A stretch of 64,000 nt of DNA from Pelomonas margarita. Lineage in GTDB: Bacteria > Pseudomonadota > Gammaproteobacteria > Burkholderiales > Burkholderiaceae_C. Below, one piece after another: positions 60,730 to 64,000 of the stretch. Positions within the stretch are counted from its first letter, which is position 1. Every line of letters begins with the position of its first letter. The stretch is from the NCBI RefSeq assembly GCF_043555875.1, contig NZ_JBIGHW010000003.1, forward strand, positions 372,001 through 436,000. The letters run 5' to 3'. The notes beneath the pieces are model-generated. The model was not told the DNA's origin, made no database searches, and saw nothing but the letters and a program-made list of their open reading frames with translations. A program made the translations under genes and the position numbers.

Positions 60730-62816
60730 GCTGTGCCTCCGATGATGGAGCCGATGCGGATGGTGTGGGTCTCAGGGATCTCGCTGTGGCCCAGCACCTT
60801 GAGGCGCGGCGCAGCGCGCTTGAGCAGGCGAGCCATGGGCGCGCGAATCAGGTCGGGCACCAGCAGCGTGGCGGGCACGCCGCGGTCTTCCTGCTTCTGG
60901 GCCGTCTCGGCGGCACTGCGAGCCAGCGTGTCGGCCACACCGGGGTCCAGCGCCGCGCCGTGCGGCGAATTGAGGGCCTGCGTGACGAGGCGCTCCAGCT
61001 CGGGCTCCAGCGCGATGACGTCCAGCTCTTTGGTGGAGCCGTAGATCTGCTGCACGATGGCCGGCGCAATGTGGGTGCGGATGCGGCGGGCCAGCTCCTG
61101 CGGGTCCGTCACGGTAGCCGATGTCTCGGCCAGGCATTCAACGATGGAGCGCATGTCGCGCACGTGCACGCCCTCTTCCAGCAGCAGCTGGAGAACTCGT
61201 TGCAGTGTGGCGATGCTGACCATCTTGGGAATCACGTCTTCGATCAATTGCGGCGCCTGCTTGGTGAGGTGTTCCACCAGGGCCTGTGTCTCCACGCGGC
61301 CCAGCAGCTTGGCTGCATGCACTTGCATCAAGTGTGAAAGGTGGGTGGCCACGACAGTCGAGCAATCAACCACCGTAAACCCGCTCATTTGGGCCATCTC
61401 TTTTTGCCGCTCTTCAATCCACACGGCCGGCAGGCCGAAGGCGGGGTCGGTGGTCTGAGTGCCGATGAGCTTCTGCGTCGCATGGCCTGGGTTGATGGCC
61501 AGCCACATGCCGGGGAAGGCCTCGGCCTCGCCGACGACAGCGCCACGCAGCGAGATACGGTACTGGCTGGGGCGCAGCTCCAGGTTGTCGCGGATGTGCA
61601 CCGGCGGCGGCAGGAAGCCGACCTCCTGCGCGAACTTGCGGCGCACGCCCTTGATGCGGCTCAGCAGGTCGCCCTCGCGGGTCTTGTCGACCAGCGTGAT
61701 GAGGCGATAACCCACCTCCAGGCCCAGCGTGTCCACAGGCACCAGGTCTTCCCAGCTGGCCTCGCCGCTGCCCTCGCTGGGCGGCATCACCGGCTTGACG
61801 GCCTTGGCCACCTCGGCGGCCTGCTCCTTGGTGCGCAGCCACCAGGCCAGGTAACCCAACCCGGAGGCGATCAGCAGGAACACGACATGCGGCATGCCCG
61901 GGATCAGCCCCAGCGCGCCAATGACGCCAGCCGTGATGGCGATGCTCTTGGCCGAGCCGAACACCTGCTTGCCGATCTGGCTGCCGATGGCCTTGTCCGT
62001 GCCCACGCGCGACACCACCATCGCAGCCGCCACCGAGATCAGCAGCGCCGGGATCTGCGCGACGAGCGCGTCACCCACGGCCAGCAGGATGTAGCTGTTG
62101 GCAGCCTGACCGGCAGACAGGCCGTGCTGCGCCACGCCGATGATGAAGCCGCCGACGATGTTGATCGCCAGGATCAGCATGCCCGCGATAGCGTCGCCTC
62201 GCACGAACTTGCTGGCACCATCCATGGAGCCGAAGAAGTCCGCTTCGTCCGACAGCTCGGCGCGGCGGCGCTTGGCCTCGGCCTCGTTGATGAGGCCGGC
62301 GTTGAGGTCGGCGTCCACGGCCATCTGCTTGCCGGGCATGGCATCCAGCGTGAAGCGCGCGCCGACCTCGGCGATGCGCTCCGCACCCTTGGTCACGACG
62401 ATGAAGTTGATGACCACAAGGATGGCGAACACGATCAGGCCGACTGCGAAGTTGCCACCGATCAGGAAGTGCCCGAAGGCCTCGATGACCTTGCCGGCCG
62501 CGCCCGTGCCCGTGTGGCCCTCCAGCAGCACCACGCGCGTGGACGCGACGTTGAGCGACAGGCGCATCAGCGTGGTCAGCAGCAACACGGTCGGGAAAGC
62601 CGCGAAGTCCAGCGGCCGGATCATGTTGGCCGCCACCATGGTCACCATCACCGCCATCGCGATGTTGAAGGTGAACAGCAGGTCCAGCACGAAGGGCGGC
62701 AGCGGCAGCACCATCATGGCCAGCACCAGCAGCACGGCCACCGGTGCGCCAAGCGCGGCGATGACGCCGGCACGCGGGCCGAGCAGGGCTTGGAGTTTGG
62801 CGGTGAGCTGGTTCAT
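60726..62816 (-). CDS. flhA: Flagellar type III export channel protein FlhA
   Basis: A 696-residue inner-membrane component of the flagellar export gate. Eight hydrophobic segments fill the first ~330 residues, with the FHIPEP signature region (PDFAAFPTVLLLTTLMRLSLNVASTRVVL) between them. The large cytoplasmic domain has GRVETQALVEHLTKQAPQLIEDV and ends SEIPETHTIRIGSIIGG. It handles chaperone-substrate complexes and uses the proton gradient. It follows flhB by about 100 bases. Confidence 0.97.
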   Translation of the reverse strand: MNQLTAKLQALLGPRAGVIAALGAPVAVLLVLAMMVLPLPPFVLDLLFTFNIAMAVMVTMVAANMIRPLDFAAFPTVLLLTTLMRLSLNVASTRVVLLEGHTGTGAAGKVIEAFGHFLIGGNFAVGLIVFAILVVINFIVVTKGAERIAEVGARFTLDAMPGKQMAVDADLNAGLINEAEAKRRRAELSDEADFFGSMDGASKFVRGDAIAGMLILAINIVGGFIIGVAQHGLSAGQAANSYILLAVGDALVAQIPALLISVAAAMVVSRVGTDKAIGSQIGKQVFGSAKSIAITAGVIGALGLIPGMPHVVFLLIASGLGYLAWWLRTKEQAAEVAKAVKPVMPPSEGSGEASWEDLVPVDTLGLEVGYRLITLVDKTREGDLLSRIKGVRRKFAQEVGFLPPPVHIRDNLELRPSQYRISLRGAVVGEAEAFPGMWLAINPGHATQKLIGTQTTDPAFGLPAVWIEERQKEMAQMSGFTVVDCSTVVATHLSHLMQVHAAKLLGRVETQALVEHLTKQAPQLIEDVIPKMVSIATLQRVLQLLLEEGVHVRDMRSIVECLAETSATVTDPQELARRIRTHIAPAIVQQIYGSTKELDVIALEPELERLVTQALNSPHGAALDPGVADTLARSAAETAQKQEDRGVPATLLVPDLIRAPMARLLKRAAPRLKVLGHSEIPETHTIRIGSIIGGTA

Positions 62817-62917
62817 GGGGCGACAGGGATCTCACCCGCATTTTTCGCGGCAGCCCGCCAAACTTGAGCCGGAGAAGCGGCGGGAAAACCGCGCTGTTTC
62901 GCGGCCCGCAACGGCGC

Positions 62918-64000
62918 CTATTCGGCGAGGTCCTCGTCGGGCACCCAGCCCGGCTGGTTGTGCGGGTCCAGCTCGGGCGGCACATGCGGCTTGGGCATGT
63001 CGGGCCGGGCCACATGACGCGAGGCCAGTGCGGCGCGCAGCTGGTAGACGTAGGCCAGCACCTGCGCCACAGCACCGAACAGCGCAGCGGGGATCTCGTG
63101 GTCCAGCTTGGCGTGGGCGTACAGCGCACGCGCCAGCACCGGCTGCTGCAACACGGGTACCTTGCTCTCCTTGGCCAGGTCGCGGATCTTCAGCGCCAGC
63201 AGGTCCGCACCCTTGGCAATCACCTTGGGCGCGGCCATCTTGCCTTCCTCGTACTTGAGGGCCACGGCATAGTGGGTCGGGTTCATGACCACGAGGTCGG
63301 CCTGCGGCACGGCTGCCAGCATGCGGCGCTTGGCCATCTCGCGCATCTTGGCGCGGATTCTGGCCTTGACCTCCATGTTGCCTTCCATCTCCTTGAGTTC
63401 CTGCTTCGCCTCCTCACGGCTCATGCGCAGGCGGCGCAGCCACAGCTGGCGCTGCAGCGGCACATCGATGGCCGCGAACACCGCCAGCGCCACGGCCAGC
63501 AGCGCCAACCCGCCCATCAGCTGCTGGCCCGCATAGGCCAGCGCCGACGGCAGCGGCACGGACATGATGCTCACGTAGGCCGCCAGCCTGTCCTTCAGCA
63601 CCAGCGCGCCCACGGTACCCAGCACCAGCGCCAGCAGCACGGCCTTCAGTGCCGTGCCCAGACCCTGGCCGGTGAACAGCCGCTTGAGGCCGGAGATCGG
63701 GTCCAGGTGGCTGAACTTCGGCGCCAGCGGCTTCATCGTCCAGTTCCAGCCTCCGCTGGCCAGGTTGCTGGCGATGGCCGCCAGCATCAGCAGCAGCCCC
63801 AGCGGCAGCGCGACGAGTGCGAAGGCCAGTGACATCTCCACCAGGCGCTCAGCCATGAAACCGGGCCGCGCCAGCAGGCTGGCGTCGAAGTGCAGGCCCG
63901 TGCGCAGCATGCTGCGCAGCTCATCGACGATGAGCGGCCCACCCGCCATCAGCGCGGCACCGCCCGCAGCCATCATCGCGAAGTGCGGCAGGTCGCGCGA
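62918..64000 (-). CDS. flhB: Flagellar export switch protein FlhB, 5' end missing
   Basis: The C-terminal 360 residues of FlhB; about 20-35 N-terminal residues lie beyond the right edge. Four membrane segments are visible. The linker KQELKEMEGNMEVKARIRAKMREMAKRRMLAAVPQADLVVMNPTHYAVAL follows, in which NPTH is the autocleavage site that switches export from hook to filament proteins. The open frame continues to the last base of the window (SRDLPHF). It is the first visible gene of the flh operon. Confidence 0.96.
   Translation of the reverse strand, partial: SRDLPHFAMMAAGGAALMAGGPLIVDELRSMLRTGLHFDASLLARPGFMAERLVEMSLAFALVALPLGLLLMLAAIASNLASGGWNWTMKPLAPKFSHLDPISGLKRLFTGQGLGTALKAVLLALVLGTVGALVLKDRLAAYVSIMSVPLPSALAYAGQQLMGGLALLAVALAVFAAIDVPLQRQLWLRRLRMSREEAKQELKEMEGNMEVKARIRAKMREMAKRRMLAAVPQADLVVMNPTHYAVALKYEEGKMAAPKVIAKGADLLALKIRDLAKESKVPVLQQPVLARALYAHAKLDHEIPAALFGAVAQVLAYVYQLRAALASRHVARPDMPKPHVPPELDPHNQPGWVPDEDLAE

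Overview
The window is a GC-rich chromosomal segment that reads like a motile betaproteobacterium of the Burkholderiales, most like the Rubrivivax/Leptothrix/Roseateles group. That placement is inferred from gene families (DUF3460, VF530, DUF1841, an FMN riboswitch before a type-II lumazine synthase, a degenerate FlhG) and from base composition, not from a marker-gene tree. Almost all of the sequence is coding. I saw no tRNA, rRNA, CRISPR array, transposase or prophage gene.

Positions 1-29,400 are housekeeping and mixed genes. In order they are: purD (5' part only), a YebC/TACO1 regulator, a HerA-like ATPase, a LytS/LytTR-type two-component pair, glnS, a small conserved protein, a periplasmic solute-binding-like protein, the RNA helicase dbpA, a one-TM protein, an SUI1/YciH factor overlapped with an S9 peptidase, dusC overlapped with a YgjP metallopeptidase, and ribH under an FMN riboswitch. 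After these come a 2Fe-2S ferredoxin tail-to-tail with a beta-lactamase-fold hydrolase, an acyltransferase/VF530 pair, minCDE, metG with a small lysine-rich protein in front, a YoaK-type membrane protein, a DUF3460 protein, scpA, a DUF808 membrane protein, a MaoC protein, a kefF-kefC potassium efflux pair and a DUF1841 protein.

Positions 29,400-46,925 are the flagellar rod/hook/ring locus. flgN, flgM and flgA lie on the minus strand. flgBCDEFGH and flgIJKL lie on the plus strand. Between flgH and flgI sits a 5.4-kb block of five minus-strand genes: a YtrA-type GntR repressor, an ABC ATPase, two related polytopic membrane proteins and an M20 amidohydrolase. This splits what is normally a continuous flgB-L operon.

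Positions 47,044-57,403 are a signalling island. It holds an HDOD protein, a multi-PAS kinase next to an ANTAR response regulator, a second sensor kinase, an Hpt protein overlapping a REC-GGDEF-EAL protein, and a GGDEF cyclase. Positions 57,572-64,000 are the minus-strand flagellar export and regulatory operon flhB-flhA-flhF-flhG-fliA, with flhB running off the end. FliA (sigma-28) made here should read the sigma-28 promoter found in front of flgM, whose product inhibits FliA. This gives the usual flagellar checkpoint within one window. The c-di-GMP and phosphorelay proteins between the two flagellar blocks probably set motility versus sessility.

The least explained structures are: the ABC cassette inside the flg operon and its operator; a 113-bp element duplicated in tandem before the acyltransferase; a palindromic element whose ends supply the stop codons of two convergent genes; an FlhG lacking its P-loop; a GGDEF domain with a 19-residue insert between I-site and active site; and a DnaA-box-like cluster in an AT-richer gap before metG.
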